Origin: Caulobacter sp. S45
GTDB taxonomy: Bacteria > Pseudomonadota > Alphaproteobacteria > Caulobacterales > Caulobacteraceae
Assembly: GCF_009765965.1 (NCBI RefSeq)
Contig: NZ_LMUL01000014.1
Span: 124,001-188,000, forward strand
Length of the DNA: 64,000 nt
Reading direction: 5' to 3'
Part shown: positions 25,896-35,741 of the stretch, in pieces
Layout: each line of letters begins with the position of its first letter
Position numbering within the stretch: position 1 is the stretch's first letter
Position numbers and translations under genes: made by a program
Notes under the pieces: model-generated
Told to the model about the DNA's origin: nothing
The model's database searches: none
What the model saw: only the letters and a program-made list of their open reading frames with translations

Positions 25896-27332
25896 TTAGG
25901 CGGCCACGTCCCATCCGCCGCCGAGCGCCAGGAAGATCGCGATCTGGTCCTGGGAGAGCTGCCCGTCGGAGGCGGCCAGGGCGCTGTCCGCCGAGGCCAG
26001 GGTGCGCTGGGCGTCGAGCAGGCTCAGGAAATCGACCTTGCCGGCGGCGTGCAGTCTCTGGACCTGCCCGACGGAGTCCGCCGCGCGGCTGCGCACGCGC
26101 CCGAGGTCGGCGTTGCGGTCGAGGTCGCGAGCATAGGTGGTCAATGCGGCTTCGGCTTCACGCAGGGCGTTCAGCACCACCCCGTCGAAACGGGCCAGCC
26201 GCATGCGGGTCTCGGCTTCGGCCTGGGCGATCCGGGCGCGCGGAACGCTCTGGTTCAGCTGCCAGGAGATGCTGGGCCCCATGGCGTAGCGGTTGGTGGG
26301 GGAGGTGGCGAAATCGCTGAGCGCGCCGGTCGAGCCGGCCGAGGCGCCGAGCCGGATGGTGGGATAGAGCCCCGCCGTCGCCACGCCGATGCGGGCGGTG
26401 GCGGAGGCCAGGTCGCGCTCCGCTTCCCGGATGTCCGGGCGGCGACGAAGCAGGGCTGCCCCGTCGCCGATGGGAATGGGCGAGGTCAGGCGCGGGGGCG
26501 AGGCGCAGCTTTCCAAGTCGCGCGGATAGGCCGCCGGAGGCCGTCCGGTCAGGACCGCCAGCCGGTACAAGGCGTTGCGCTGGGCGATCTGAAGGGCGGG
26601 GATGTTGGCCTGGAACTGCGAGATCAGGCCGGAGGAGCGGGTGGTGTCCAAGGCCGTGCCACGGCCGGCGCGCACCAATCGCCGGGTCAGCGCGTCGCTC
26701 TGCTTCTGCAGCTCCAGCGAATGGCGCACGGCCGCCAGCTCCTCGCCGGCGCCGCAGGCCTGGGCGTAGGCGCGCGTGGTCTCGGCCGCCACCGTCACCT
26801 TGGTCAGGTCGTAGGCCGCCCGCACCGCCTCGTCCTCGGCAGAGGCCGCCTGCACGGCGCGGTGGAGGCGGCCAAACAGGTCCAGCTCGTAGGAGACCGA
26901 CAGGCCGGTGTCGTAGAGGCCGAACGTGGGCAGCTGGCCCGGAACCAGATAGGCCTCGGCGGAAAGCTGAGCGTAGTCGAGGTCGATGTTCGCCGTCGCC
27001 GAAGGTTCGCGCGCGGCGCGCACCTGCCGCAGCAGGGCCTGGCTCCGTTCCAGATTCGCGGCCGCGACGCGCAGGTCGGTATTGGCGGCGAAGGCCTGCT
27101 GCACCAGGTCGTCCAGCCTTGGGTCGCGATACAGCCGCCACCAGTCGCCGGGCGCGATCTCCTTGGAGAAGGCGGGGTTGTCGGCGCCGACGAACGGGCC
27201 CTGCGCGTCAGGTCGGTTGGCGACCGCCAGGCCCGGCGGCCCGGCATAGCGCGGCCCGACCGTCTTGCAGGCGCTCAACAGCAGCGTTGCAGCCAGTCCG
27301 CATCCCGCCGCCAGACGCCATGCGCGGATCAT
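25896..27332 (-). CDS. Outer-membrane efflux lipoprotein (NodT/OprM family)
   Basis: A TolC-like outer-membrane factor. The N-terminus is a lipoprotein signal (RLAAGCGLAATLLLSACKT, lipobox LSAC). Two OEP repeats follow, the first around DLVQQAFAANTDLRVAAANLE and the second around RRRPDIREAERDLASATARIG. The ATG at 27332 overlaps the stop of the adaptor gene (ATGA), giving 478 residues. It completes a pump with the upstream adaptor, AaeX-like and FUSC proteins, so the exported substrate passes directly out of the cell. Confidence 0.93.
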   Translation of the reverse strand: MIRAWRLAAGCGLAATLLLSACKTVGPRYAGPPGLAVANRPDAQGPFVGADNPAFSKEIAPGDWWRLYRDPRLDDLVQQAFAANTDLRVAAANLERSQALLRQVRAAREPSATANIDLDYAQLSAEAYLVPGQLPTFGLYDTGLSVSYELDLFGRLHRAVQAASAEDEAVRAAYDLTKVTVAAETTRAYAQACGAGEELAAVRHSLELQKQSDALTRRLVRAGRGTALDTTRSSGLISQFQANIPALQIAQRNALYRLAVLTGRPPAAYPRDLESCASPPRLTSPIPIGDGAALLRRRPDIREAERDLASATARIGVATAGLYPTIRLGASAGSTGALSDFATSPTNRYAMGPSISWQLNQSVPRARIAQAEAETRMRLARFDGVVLNALREAEAALTTYARDLDRNADLGRVRSRAADSVGQVQRLHAAGKVDFLSLLDAQRTLASADSALAASDGQLSQDQIAIFLALGGGWDVAA

Positions 27333-28255
27333 TGCGGCATGTCCCACCAGTGATGGCGACCATGGCGCATGTCCGGCGTGAGCACGCTCACCGTCGCCGT
27401 TCGTCCGGCGATCAGCCTCACCGGTACGGGAACGGAATCGACGGACACGCGCACCGGAATCCGCTGGGCCAGCCGCACCCAGCTGAAGGTCGGGTTGACG
27501 TTGGCGAGCAGGTTGGAACTGGGGCTGCGCTCCCGATCCTCGATGGCGGCGGCGACGCTCTCCACATGGCCGTGCAACAGGGTCCGTTCGCCCATCAAGC
27601 GGATAGTAACGGGGTCGCCGACATGGATGCGCGGTAGCTTGGTCTCTTCGAAGTAGCCGTCGACATGCAGACTGTCGCTATCGACCAAGGCCAGCGCCTG
27701 GCGGCCGACCGTCAGGTAGTCGCCGGGCCGAAGCTCCAGGTTGGTGACCATGCCGTTGACCGGAGCCAGGATGGTGGTGCGCTTCAGGTTGAGCTGGGCG
27801 GTGTCGCGGGCGGTGATCGCCTGATCCAGGGCGGCGCGATCCTGCTGTACGCGGGTATGGCTCTGTTCGCGGATTTCGGCGGAGACGAGTTCGCCGAGAC
27901 CGTCGTTGCGGCGGGCTTCGCGCTGGGCCTCGACGAGGGCGGCCTTATCGCCCTCGATGGCGGCGAGGGATTGCTGGAGCGCGACCTGGAAGCGAGCCTG
28001 GTCGAGCGCGAACAGTTCGTCGCCCTTATGCACGACCTGGTTGTCGCGCACGTCGATGCGGGTGACGAAGCCCGCCACGTCGGGCGCTACCGCCGCCACG
28101 TCGGCGCGGACGCGGCCGTCGCGGGTCCACGGCTCGACCTGGTAACGGACCCACATCCAGCGGGCGACCAGCACCGCGACGATCACCAGCAGGCCCGTCA
28201 CCAGGATGCGGCCGCCAAGCGCCAGGGCGTGCCTGATCCTAGCGGACTCAACCAT
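27329..28255 (-). CDS. HlyD/AaeA-type periplasmic adaptor
   Basis: A 308-residue membrane-fusion protein. One N-terminal TM (ILVTGLLVIVAVLVARWMWV) is followed by a lipoyl/barrel domain split by a short coiled-coil hairpin (residues about 85-155). The second lipoyl half reads TTILAPVNGMVTNLELRPGDYL. This small form is typical of AaeA/EmrA-like partners of FUSC transporters. It links the inner-membrane FUSC protein to the NodT lipoprotein, whose start it overlaps. Confidence 0.93.
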   Translation of the reverse strand: MVESARIRHALALGGRILVTGLLVIVAVLVARWMWVRYQVEPWTRDGRVRADVAAVAPDVAGFVTRIDVRDNQVVHKGDELFALDQARFQVALQQSLAAIEGDKAALVEAQREARRNDGLGELVSAEIREQSHTRVQQDRAALDQAITARDTAQLNLKRTTILAPVNGMVTNLELRPGDYLTVGRQALALVDSDSLHVDGYFEETKLPRIHVGDPVTIRLMGERTLLHGHVESVAAAIEDRERSPSSNLLANVNPTFSWVRLAQRIPVRVSVDSVPVPVRLIAGRTATVSVLTPDMRHGRHHWWDMPQ

Positions 28256-28282
28256 GCTCAGGGTTTCCGATTAAACAGAGCT

Positions 28283-28507
28283 TCAACGCCATCCCCCTCG
28301 CTCGATCAGCGGTCCCGCCACCGCCGATACAGCCCCCAGCAGCACGACGAACAGGGCGAAGTCGAACAGCGCCCGATGCCAGACCAGCCGATAGAAGCCC
28401 ACCAAGATCAAGAGACGCTGTACGACGGCGCAGATGGCCAGCGCCACGATGGCGTAGATCAACAGGGGAGAGACGAACACGCCGTCGAAGTCGAACTCTC
28501 CGATCAC
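28283..28507 (-). CDS. DUF1656 (AaeX-like) small membrane protein
   Basis: A 74-residue protein with two membrane helices (LLIYAIVALAICAVVQRLLI and ALFDFALFVVLLGAVSAVAG). It begins EFDFDGVFVSPLL, the signature of the DUF1656/AaeX family. Members are always next to FUSC efflux genes, but their role is unknown. It overlaps the FUSC stop by four bases. Confidence 0.92.
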   Translation of the reverse strand: MIGEFDFDGVFVSPLLIYAIVALAICAVVQRLLILVGFYRLVWHRALFDFALFVVLLGAVSAVAGPLIERGGWR

Positions 28508-30558
28508 GCCGTTTCCTCCTTCGCTGAATAGGGCGGCGCGTCGGGAAACAGCGTCCGCCTCAGGCTGACCAGGGCGCGGGCGGCTCCACGCATCTGGGGG
28601 TTGCTCGGCGCGCCATCGGCGGCCTCGGCGAGGGCCTGGTCAAGGTCGTCCAGCAGGCTCGCGTCCAGCTTCGGGCGATGCGCTCGCACGACCAAGGCCG
28701 ACGGAGCCCTGGCCAGGGCGCGATATCCCCGTGCGACGCCGGTCAGCAACCGCCGGGCGGGACCTCCCCCACCGGGGAACCGCGCTTCCGCCGCCTGGAG
28801 TTCCTGTAGGTTCAGGCTGACTCGGACATCGCTCAACGCATCCGCCGCGGTCGGCCCGATGTCCTCGTCGGAGACATTGAGCCGCGACGCTAGCAGGCCC
28901 ACCCGATCCAGCATCCGGATCATCAGCCCCGCGCGATCCACCGGCCGCGTCGCCTCCGCGACCCTGGCGATCTCGCGCCAGCCCGCCCGCAGGATTCGCC
29001 GCGCGCTCCATTCCGCGCCGACCGAACGGCACAGCTGGGTGGTGACCAGGGCGGCGACCAGGCCGATCACCTGGGCGATGTTGCTGTTGGCGAAGCCCGC
29101 GAAGGTAGGGCTGAAATTCTCCGCCAGGGCCAGGCCATTGCCCAGGCCGAGCACCATGGCCAGCGCGCGCAGGGACGTCGTGGGCTTGGCGATGAAATAG
29201 CCTGCGATCAGGAACACGGGCGCCAGCGCCAGGACGAGCATGGGAAAGCCGTCGATCGCGGGAAGGATGGCGAACTGATAGGCGGCGACGATCGGGATCG
29301 AGGCGAGCGTGTAGACGAGGAAGGTGACGATGATCGGGGCCGGGTCGTCCTGCGTGGCGAAGAAGCAGCAGAACACCGCCGCGGTCAGCGCCGCCACGCT
29401 GCCCTCCGGCCAGCCCGTCGCAATCCAGAAGATGCAGCAGAACAGGGTGGCCGCAGAGGCGGCGAGCGCCGACAGGAAGGCCAGATAGTGGTCGCGGTGC
29501 AGCCGGGCGCTGGCGCGAACCGGCGTGCCCTGGTCCAGGGTGGCCGGGAGTCGGCGGCCTCCGGTCTGGATCGCTGCGCGGAGGTCGCGGATGTCCTGCA
29601 CGTTCCGGACGAGCTGTTGCAGGCGATCCAACAGGTTCTCCAGCACCAGATCGCCCCAGGGCGCGCCCCGACCCAAGGGCGGACCCAAGGCCTGAAAGCC
29701 GGCGAGGATAGCCTCGCCCTCCGTACGCGGAGCATTGAGATCGGCGAGCCATGCTTCCAGCCGCGTCAGCAGCCTTTCCAGCTCCGCAGGCGCCGCGCCG
29801 TCCGCCCGGAGCACCAACAGGCGATCGCCCACCGCGCTCACCAGCGGCAGCAGCACGCTCATGCGATCCTCCATGGCCCGCGCCAGCGGACCGGCCTCGC
29901 GCAGGTTGGAAGTGTCGAAGGGCAGGTGGGTGGACATCAGCCGGATCTCGGTGATCTCGGCGGCGAGCCTTCGGCGATCGCGGTCGTTGGAAGCGGGATG
30001 CTGACCCGCGAGAATGGCCAATCCCCACTGCTGCGCGTCGTGGAGCCAGGCCCTCATGCGCCGATGCAGCACGGGCCCGATAGCCTGGGGGAAGAACAGG
30101 CTGTGGGTGAGGGTGGCGCAGATCACGCCGAGCCCGATCTCCTCCGCCCGCGTGACGGCCACGTCGAACACGGTGGCGGGTTCGGGGGCGGCGGGAAAGC
30201 CGATGATGGCGGCCGTGTATCCTGCGAGGATGAAGACATAGCTCCTGGGTGTGCGGTCCAGCAGGGAGATGTACAGGCAAAGCCCGACCCAGAGGGCCAG
30301 CGCCAGCGACAGCAGTTCGGGCGAGGTGGCGAAGGTCGGCACCAGCGCCAGGGCGGCCGCCGCGCCGACGACCGTTCCGATGATGCGGTAGACCGCCTTG
30401 GAGCGGAGCGCGCCGGACAGCGGCTGACTGACGATATAGGCGGTGGTCATCGCCCAATAGGGACGGGGAAGGCCGAGCGCGAAACCGATGTACAGGGCCA
30501 ACATGGCAGCGGCGAAGCTGTTGACCGAGAACAGGATGAAGAGCGCCTGACGTTTCAC
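28504..30558 (-). CDS. FUSC/AaeB-type aromatic acid efflux transporter
   Basis: A 684-residue inner-membrane exporter of the FUSC (fusaric acid resistance) family. The two-half layout is clear: about six TMs in each half (first block near residues 10-170, second near 355-520), separated by long cytosolic helical regions. RPYWAMTTAYIVSQPLSGAL near residue 32 is a family motif. AaeB of E. coli exports hydroxylated aromatic acids. The start is GTG at 30558; the nearby ATG codons are out of frame. Together with AaeX-, AaeA- and NodT-like genes it forms a complete pump beside the protocatechuate operon. Confidence 0.92.
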   Translation of the reverse strand: MKRQALFILFSVNSFAAAMLALYIGFALGLPRPYWAMTTAYIVSQPLSGALRSKAVYRIIGTVVGAAAALALVPTFATSPELLSLALALWVGLCLYISLLDRTPRSYVFILAGYTAAIIGFPAAPEPATVFDVAVTRAEEIGLGVICATLTHSLFFPQAIGPVLHRRMRAWLHDAQQWGLAILAGQHPASNDRDRRRLAAEITEIRLMSTHLPFDTSNLREAGPLARAMEDRMSVLLPLVSAVGDRLLVLRADGAAPAELERLLTRLEAWLADLNAPRTEGEAILAGFQALGPPLGRGAPWGDLVLENLLDRLQQLVRNVQDIRDLRAAIQTGGRRLPATLDQGTPVRASARLHRDHYLAFLSALAASAATLFCCIFWIATGWPEGSVAALTAAVFCCFFATQDDPAPIIVTFLVYTLASIPIVAAYQFAILPAIDGFPMLVLALAPVFLIAGYFIAKPTTSLRALAMVLGLGNGLALAENFSPTFAGFANSNIAQVIGLVAALVTTQLCRSVGAEWSARRILRAGWREIARVAEATRPVDRAGLMIRMLDRVGLLASRLNVSDEDIGPTAADALSDVRVSLNLQELQAAEARFPGGGGPARRLLTGVARGYRALARAPSALVVRAHRPKLDASLLDDLDQALAEAADGAPSNPQMRGAARALVSLRRTLFPDAPPYSAKEETA

Positions 30559-30718
30559 CGCATCATCTCAAGACCCCAGGGCGCCGGTCCCTGCTCAGCG
30601 CACGCGAAATTAGGGATGCCGGAGTCCCATGACCTCGACTTGGGGTCGGTCTGATTTGTCCTGGAGCTTGGCCGCGAACGTCGCAAGCGGTTTCTTCCGT
30701 CCCGTAAGGTGGCGCTGC

Positions 30719-31915
30719 CTATTCCTTGGGAGCGGTCGCCAGCGCCGCCATCACCTCCGCCGCCTCCGCGAAACCGGTGTTGGCGACGGGCACGCCGGCG
30801 TAGATGCCGGTCTGCATCAGCGTCTCCTTCAATTCGTCGATCGTGAAGCCGCCTTGCTCCAGGCCGACTTTCACGTGCATGCGAAACTCCTCCCATCGCC
30901 CGAGCGAGACGGTGATCGCCAAAACCAGCAACCGGCGGGTGCGATGATCCAGGCCCGGCCGCCCCCAGATCTCCTGCCAGGCGATGCGGGTGATCATGGC
31001 CTGGAAGTCGCTGTTGAATGGCGTCCGCCGGGCGAGCGCCCGGTCCACCCACTCGTCGCCCAGCACCTTGCGCCGGTTCACCAGCCCGGCTTCGAACAGG
31101 GTTTGAGCCGCGTCCTGCACCGCATCGCCGCCGTTCAATCCGCTGACGAACCCGCGTACGGCGGCGGCGAAGGCGCCGGGAACCTCGACCTGGGCCAGAT
31201 GGGCGGCGTCCAGCAGCGTGGTCTGCGCGCCGGGCACGCCCTCGGCGATCAGGCGGCCATGATCCGGAAAGGGCGTGGAGACATCCCGCTCGCCACCGAT
31301 CACCAGGACGGGGACGGCGATACCCTTGAGGCTGTCGCGAAGGTCCATGTCCCGGATCGCCGCGCCGCAACTGGCGTAGCCTTCGGCCGACATCGCGGTG
31401 AGCTCTGCGCGGGCGCTTTCCACGACCTCGGGGTGGGCCTTGGCGAAGGCGGGCGAGAAAAACCGGCCGAGCGCCGCGTCGGCGATGGCGGCGGTCCCGC
31501 CGGCCTGCACCGCCGCAATGCGCGATCGCCACGCTTCGCTGTCCATCTTCGGCGAGGTGCAGGCGGCGACCACCGCCTTCACCCGGCGGTGCTCTTGTGT
31601 GGCCAGGGTCAGGGAGATCATGCCGCCGAGCGAGACGCCGCACACTACCGCCGTTTCGATCCCGGCCGCATCCATCACCGCCATGGCGTCGCGCGCCAAC
31701 AGGTCGAGATCGTATTCGCCTGGCGTCGCGTCCGAGGCGCCGTGCCCGCGTGCATCCATCCGCAGGACGCGGAACTGGGCCAGCAGATGGGGCAGGGCGC
31801 GATCCCAAGACCCCATGTCCGTACCGATGGAGTGCAGGAGCAGAATGGGCGGCTTGGTCGCTTCCCCGTCCAGCTTCCAGTAGAGGCGCACGCCGGCATG
31901 GGTGGCGAAGGGCAT
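30719..31915 (-). CDS. pcaL: PcaD-PcaC fusion: enol-lactonase / 4-carboxymuconolactone decarboxylase
   Basis: A 398-residue fusion doing two consecutive steps of the beta-ketoadipate pathway. Residues 1-258 are an alpha/beta hydrolase (PcaD) with nucleophile motif GVSLG (about 94-98) and histidine in LDAAHLAQVE. Residues 270-398 are a carboxymuconolactone decarboxylase (PcaC) with RRLLVLAITVSLGRWEEFRMH and the C-terminal TGIYAGVP motif. Fused PcaL proteins are known in actinobacteria and some alphaproteobacteria. It overlaps the pcaB stop by one base (TGATG). It yields 3-oxoadipate. Confidence 0.95.
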   Translation of the reverse strand: MPFATHAGVRLYWKLDGEATKPPILLLHSIGTDMGSWDRALPHLLAQFRVLRMDARGHGASDATPGEYDLDLLARDAMAVMDAAGIETAVVCGVSLGGMISLTLATQEHRRVKAVVAACTSPKMDSEAWRSRIAAVQAGGTAAIADAALGRFFSPAFAKAHPEVVESARAELTAMSAEGYASCGAAIRDMDLRDSLKGIAVPVLVIGGERDVSTPFPDHGRLIAEGVPGAQTTLLDAAHLAQVEVPGAFAAAVRGFVSGLNGGDAVQDAAQTLFEAGLVNRRKVLGDEWVDRALARRTPFNSDFQAMITRIAWQEIWGRPGLDHRTRRLLVLAITVSLGRWEEFRMHVKVGLEQGGFTIDELKETLMQTGIYAGVPVANTGFAEAAEVMAALATAPKE

Positions 31916-33084
31916 CAGCTTGTCTCCCGGCGAGCATTGGCGTGGGCGGTCAGCGCGGCCTGGACCAGGGCTTCGGCCTCGCCCGTGTCGCCGCCGACGT
32001 CGGCGGCGTCGAGATTGCGGGCCATGGCGGCGACGTCCACCTCCAGCCCCGAGACTACCGGAAGCAACGCCGTCAGCGCGCCGTGGGCCAGCTGGAACAG
32101 CTCCGCCAGCAGCGGCGCCTCCGCCTGCCAGCCGCCAAGGCCGCGTTCATGTTCCTGAGGCAGGGCGGACAGCAGGGCGCCAGCCAGTCCCGGCGCGCGG
32201 ATCGCCGCCGACAGGACGACCTGGCATCCGGTCGGGTTGCGCTTATGGGCCATGGCCGACGAGCCGCCCCGGCCGGCGACCTGGGGCTCGAACGCCTCGC
32301 CCACCTCGCTCTGGGCCATCAGGGAGATGTCGCGCGCGATCTTGCCGAGCGCGCCGGTCAGGATGGCGAGCGCACAGCCAAGCCCTGAGATCGCCTCGCG
32401 GCGGGCGTGCCAGGGTGTGGGTGGATTGGCCAGGCCCAGCGTCTGCGCCATGCGCGCCGCCACCGCCGCGCCCTTGCCGTCCAGCCCCGCGCGCGAGCCT
32501 GTGGCCCCGCCGAACTGGAGCGCCAGCGCGTGATCCGCTTCCCGGTTGAAACGGGCGGTGGCGGCGTCGACCGAGGTCAGCCAGTTCGCAACCTTCAGGC
32601 CGAAGGTGATGGGCAGGGCCGCCTGCAGCAGGGTGCGGCCAATCATCGGGCTGGCGGCATGGGGGCGCGCCAGGTCCGCCAGGGCGTCGCGCAGGCGGTC
32701 GAGATCGCGGACGATCAGCGTCGCGCCGGTCTTGACCTGCAACATCAGGGCGGTGTCGGCGACGTCCTGGCTGGTGGCGCCCTTGTGGACGGACCTAGCG
32801 GCGTCGGGGTCGAGGGCGGCCACGCGTGCGCGCAATTCGACCACCAGCGGGATGGCGAGGGTCCCGGCGTGGGCGGCGGCCTCGGCTAAGGCCGCGATGT
32901 CGACGTCTTGGCCGCACGCCTGCGCGATCAGCGCGGCGTGGGCGGTGGGGATCAGCTCTTCGGCCGCCTCCGCTTGAGCCAGCGCCGCTTCAAAGTCGAG
33001 CGCGCCCCTGAGCAAGGCCTCGTCGCCGAACGCCTGGAGCATCTCGGGGCCTGAGGTGGCGCGGTCGCGGATGAGCGAGGACAT
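31915..33084 (-). CDS. pcaB: 3-carboxy-cis,cis-muconate cycloisomerase
   Basis: Cyclises 3-carboxymuconate to 4-carboxymuconolactone. A 389-residue member of the fumarase/aspartase superfamily with the signature GSSAMAHKRNP (about residue 280), SVHKGATSQDVADTA and GRTLLQAALPITFG. It lies five bases after pcaG and is coupled to the PcaD-PcaC gene. Length is a little shorter than the Pseudomonas enzyme (about 450), as is common in this class. Confidence 0.96.
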   Translation of the reverse strand: MSSLIRDRATSGPEMLQAFGDEALLRGALDFEAALAQAEAAEELIPTAHAALIAQACGQDVDIAALAEAAAHAGTLAIPLVVELRARVAALDPDAARSVHKGATSQDVADTALMLQVKTGATLIVRDLDRLRDALADLARPHAASPMIGRTLLQAALPITFGLKVANWLTSVDAATARFNREADHALALQFGGATGSRAGLDGKGAAVAARMAQTLGLANPPTPWHARREAISGLGCALAILTGALGKIARDISLMAQSEVGEAFEPQVAGRGGSSAMAHKRNPTGCQVVLSAAIRAPGLAGALLSALPQEHERGLGGWQAEAPLLAELFQLAHGALTALLPVVSGLEVDVAAMARNLDAADVGGDTGEAEALVQAALTAHANARRETS

Positions 33085-33088
33085 GGCT

Positions 33089-33748
33089 CTAGATATCGAA
33101 GAAGACGGTTTCGTTCTCGCCTTGCAACACGATGTCGAACCGATAGGTCCCGTCGCTCGTCCGCCTGGCGATCAGGGTTTGTCGGCGGTCGGTTGGGACG
33201 AGCTCCAGAATTGGGTCCTCGGCGTTGGCGGGCTCGTCCTCGAAATAGATGCGCGTCACCAGCCGCTTGATCAGGCCACGCCCGAACACGCCCACCGCGA
33301 TGTGGGCGGCCTGGAGCGTGTTGCCGGGCCCGGGAACCCGTCCCGGCTTGACGGTGAGGAAGCGGTACTCGCCATCCTTGCTGGTGGACGAACGGCCGAA
33401 GCCGGTGAAATCGGGGTCGAGCGGCAGGTCCGCGCGCCCGTCGTCGACGCTGGCGTAGCGGCCCGCCGCATTGGCCTGCCAGATCTCGATCATGGCGTCT
33501 GGGATGGGTGCGCCGGCGGCGTCGATCACCCGACCGGTGATCTCGATCCGCTCGCCGGCGGTCGCGCCCTTGGGGGCGGGTTGGTTCAGCAGGTAGTGTT
33601 CGGTCGGGAACAGGTCGGCGCGCGCACCGATGTCCGAGCCACCCACCAGGTCGGCCGCGCCCTTCCAGGGCAGGCCGTAGTGGAAGAAGGGACCCACCGT
33701 CTGCCAGGGGGTCTGGCCGAACGCCTCGGGGCTCTGGTTGTCGGCCAT
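33089..33748 (-). CDS. pcaG: Protocatechuate 3,4-dioxygenase alpha subunit
   Basis: The non-iron subunit of the intradiol ring-cleaving enzyme. The 219-residue sequence begins MADNQSPEAFGQTPWQTVGPFFHYGL, which is typical of PcaG. It then has the intradiol dioxygenase fold (EITGRVIDAAGAPIPDAMIEIWQAN). It does not carry the four iron ligands, as expected. The ATG at 33748 overlaps the pcaH stop by one base; the longer open frame upstream is just pcaH in another frame. Confidence 0.97.
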   Translation of the reverse strand: MADNQSPEAFGQTPWQTVGPFFHYGLPWKGAADLVGGSDIGARADLFPTEHYLLNQPAPKGATAGERIEITGRVIDAAGAPIPDAMIEIWQANAAGRYASVDDGRADLPLDPDFTGFGRSSTSKDGEYRFLTVKPGRVPGPGNTLQAAHIAVGVFGRGLIKRLVTRIYFEDEPANAEDPILELVPTDRRQTLIARRTSDGTYRFDIVLQGENETVFFDI

Positions 33749-34452
33749 CAGTGAGCATCCTCGAACGGCGTCGCCTCGCGCCCGCGCAGCACGATGTCGA
33801 ACAGGTAGCCCAGCGCGAAATTGGGCTGGGTGGTCTCGATGTCGAAGCGGGCGACCATGCGGTCGCGGGCGGTGCGGGGCACGGCGTTGGCGATGGGGTC
33901 GATCTCGATCAGAGGATCGTCGGGGAAATAGAACTGGGTCACCAGCCGGGTCGCGAAGGCCGGGCCCAGCAGCGACAGGTGGATGTGGGCCGGCCGCCAG
34001 GCGTTGTGGTGGTTGCCCCACGGATAGGCCCCCGGACAGATGGTGGTGTAGCGATAGCGGCCCTGGTCGTCGGTGATCACCCGCCCCGCGCCGGTGAAGT
34101 TGGGATCGATCGGGGCGTCCCACTGGTCGTTGGCGTGGATGTAGCGGCCCGCCGCGTTGCACTGCCAGATTTCCACCACCGTGTTGGGGGCGGGGCGACG
34201 GTTCTCGTCCAGCACCCGGCCGCCGACCACGATGCGCTGGCCGATCGGCTCGCCCTTGTGCTGGCGGGTCAGGTCGGCCATCGCCGGTCCCATCAGCCGG
34301 TCCCAGGCGCTGGGGCCCGTCGTCTCGGTCAGGGTCTGGGGGATGCGCACCAGCGGCTGGCGCGGCGAGCGAGCGACCGTGGAACCATAGGCAGGGAACA
34401 AGGAGGGCGGCTGGCCAGCGTCCTCTCGGGTATAGGCCGGAACTTCACTCAT
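33748..34452 (-). CDS. pcaH: Protocatechuate 3,4-dioxygenase beta subunit
   Basis: The Fe(III)-bearing subunit. It cleaves protocatechuate to 3-carboxy-cis,cis-muconate together with PcaG. The 234-residue protein has the iron ligands expected for the family: tyrosines in GRYIHAND and in TICPGAYPW, and two histidines in RPAHIHLSLLG. The ATG has GAGGAG upstream. It follows pcaF by 27 bases and is translationally coupled to pcaG. Confidence 0.97.
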   Translation of the reverse strand: MSEVPAYTREDAGQPPSLFPAYGSTVARSPRQPLVRIPQTLTETTGPSAWDRLMGPAMADLTRQHKGEPIGQRIVVGGRVLDENRRPAPNTVVEIWQCNAAGRYIHANDQWDAPIDPNFTGAGRVITDDQGRYRYTTICPGAYPWGNHHNAWRPAHIHLSLLGPAFATRLVTQFYFPDDPLIEIDPIANAVPRTARDRMVARFDIETTQPNFALGYLFDIVLRGREATPFEDAH

Positions 34453-34479
34453 CCTGCATCTCCTCGCCGTCTAGAGATT

Positions 34480-35685
34480 TCAGACCCGTTCCACCGCCAG
34501 GGCGACGCCCTGGCCGACGCCGACGCACAGGGTGACCAGCGCCCGCTTGCCGCCGCTCTTCTCCAGGGCGTGGGCGGCGGTCAGCACCAGGCGTGCTCCG
34601 CTCATACCTAAAGGATGGCCCAGCGCGATCCCGCCGCCGTGCGGATTGACCTTCTCATCGTGCGGATCGACGCCAAGCTCGCGCAAGCAGGCGATCACCT
34701 GGCTGGCGAAGGCCTCGTTCAGCTCGATCAGGTCGAAGTCGCCGATCTTCAGCCCCAGCCGGGCCATCAGCTTGCGCGAGGCGCCGATGGGGCCGATGCC
34801 CATCATACGCGGCTCGACGCCGACCGTGGCCATGCCGAGGACGCGCGCGCGAGGCGTCAGGCCGTTGGCCTTTGCTCCATCCTCGGAGGCGATGAACATG
34901 GCCGCCGCCCCATCGTTGACGCCGGACGCATTGCCCGCCGTCACGCTGCCGTTCTCGCGAAAGGCGGTCCTCAGTTTGGACAGCCCCTCCAGCGTGGTGT
35001 CCGGGCGCAGGTGCTCGTCCTGTTCGAAGGCGAAGGGCTTGCCCTTCGGGTCCTTGGCCTGGACCGGCGCGATCTCCTCGGCGAAGAAGCCGTCGGCCTG
35101 GGCTTGGCCCGCGCGCTGCTGGCTCTGCAGGGCGTAGGCGTCCTGGTCGGCGCGATTGACCTGGTAGGCCTCGGCGACGTTCTCCGCCGTCTCGCCCATG
35201 GAGTGGGTCCCGTACTGCTTCTCCATGATCGGGTTGACGAAGCGCCAGCCGATGGTGGTGTCCTCGATGCTGGCGGAACGTTGGAAGGCGCTCTCGGCCT
35301 TGGCCATGACCAGGGGCGCGCGGGTCATGCTCTCGACGCCGCCGGCGATCGCCAGCTCCATCTGGCCCGACTGCACGGCGCGGGCGGCGGTGCCCACCGC
35401 GTCCAGGCCCGAGGCGCAGAGGCGGTTCATGGTCGTGCCAGGCACCCCGACGGGCAGGCCGGCGAGCAGGACGGCCATACGCGCCACGTCCCGGTTGTCC
35501 TCGCCCGCCTGGTTGGCGCAGCCGTAGAAGACGTCTTCGATGCGGTCGGGATCGACGCCGGGATTACGCGCCATCAGCGCCTTGATCGGAATAGCGGCCA
35601 GGTCGTCGGTGCGGACCCGGGCGAGCGACCCCCCGAAACGCCCGATGGGCGTCCGGATCGCATCGCAGATAAAGGCGTCGGCCAC
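34480..35685 (-). CDS. pcaF: 3-oxoadipyl-CoA thiolase
   Basis: Cleaves 3-oxoadipyl-CoA to acetyl-CoA and succinyl-CoA, the last pathway step. A 401-residue thiolase with the acyl-accepting cysteine in [11 protein letters not shown] (about residue 90), the NEAFA motif and the [16 protein letters not shown] and CVGVGQG C-terminal active-site motifs. The start is GTG at 35685 with GGAGAG upstream. It heads the pca operon. The CoA transferase PcaIJ needed just before it is not in this window. Confidence 0.95.
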   Translation of the reverse strand: MADAFICDAIRTPIGRFGGSLARVRTDDLAAIPIKALMARNPGVDPDRIEDVFYGCANQAGEDNRDVARMAVLLAGLPVGVPGTTMNRLCASGLDAVGTAARAVQSGQMELAIAGGVESMTRAPLVMAKAESAFQRSASIEDTTIGWRFVNPIMEKQYGTHSMGETAENVAEAYQVNRADQDAYALQSQQRAGQAQADGFFAEEIAPVQAKDPKGKPFAFEQDEHLRPDTTLEGLSKLRTAFRENGSVTAGNASGVNDGAAAMFIASEDGAKANGLTPRARVLGMATVGVEPRMMGIGPIGASRKLMARLGLKIGDFDLIELNEAFASQVIACLRELGVDPHDEKVNPHGGGIALGHPLGMSGARLVLTAAHALEKSGGKRALVTLCVGVGQGVALAVERV

Positions 35686-35741
35686 AGATGCTCTCCGAGA
35701 TGCCCCGTACGGGTCGGCGGGACAGCCGATGCGCCGCGGCT

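Noticed and set aside
33089-34162. A 357-residue frame apparently extending pcaG
   Set aside because: The upstream part is pcaH read out of frame; the ATG at 33748 fits PcaG.
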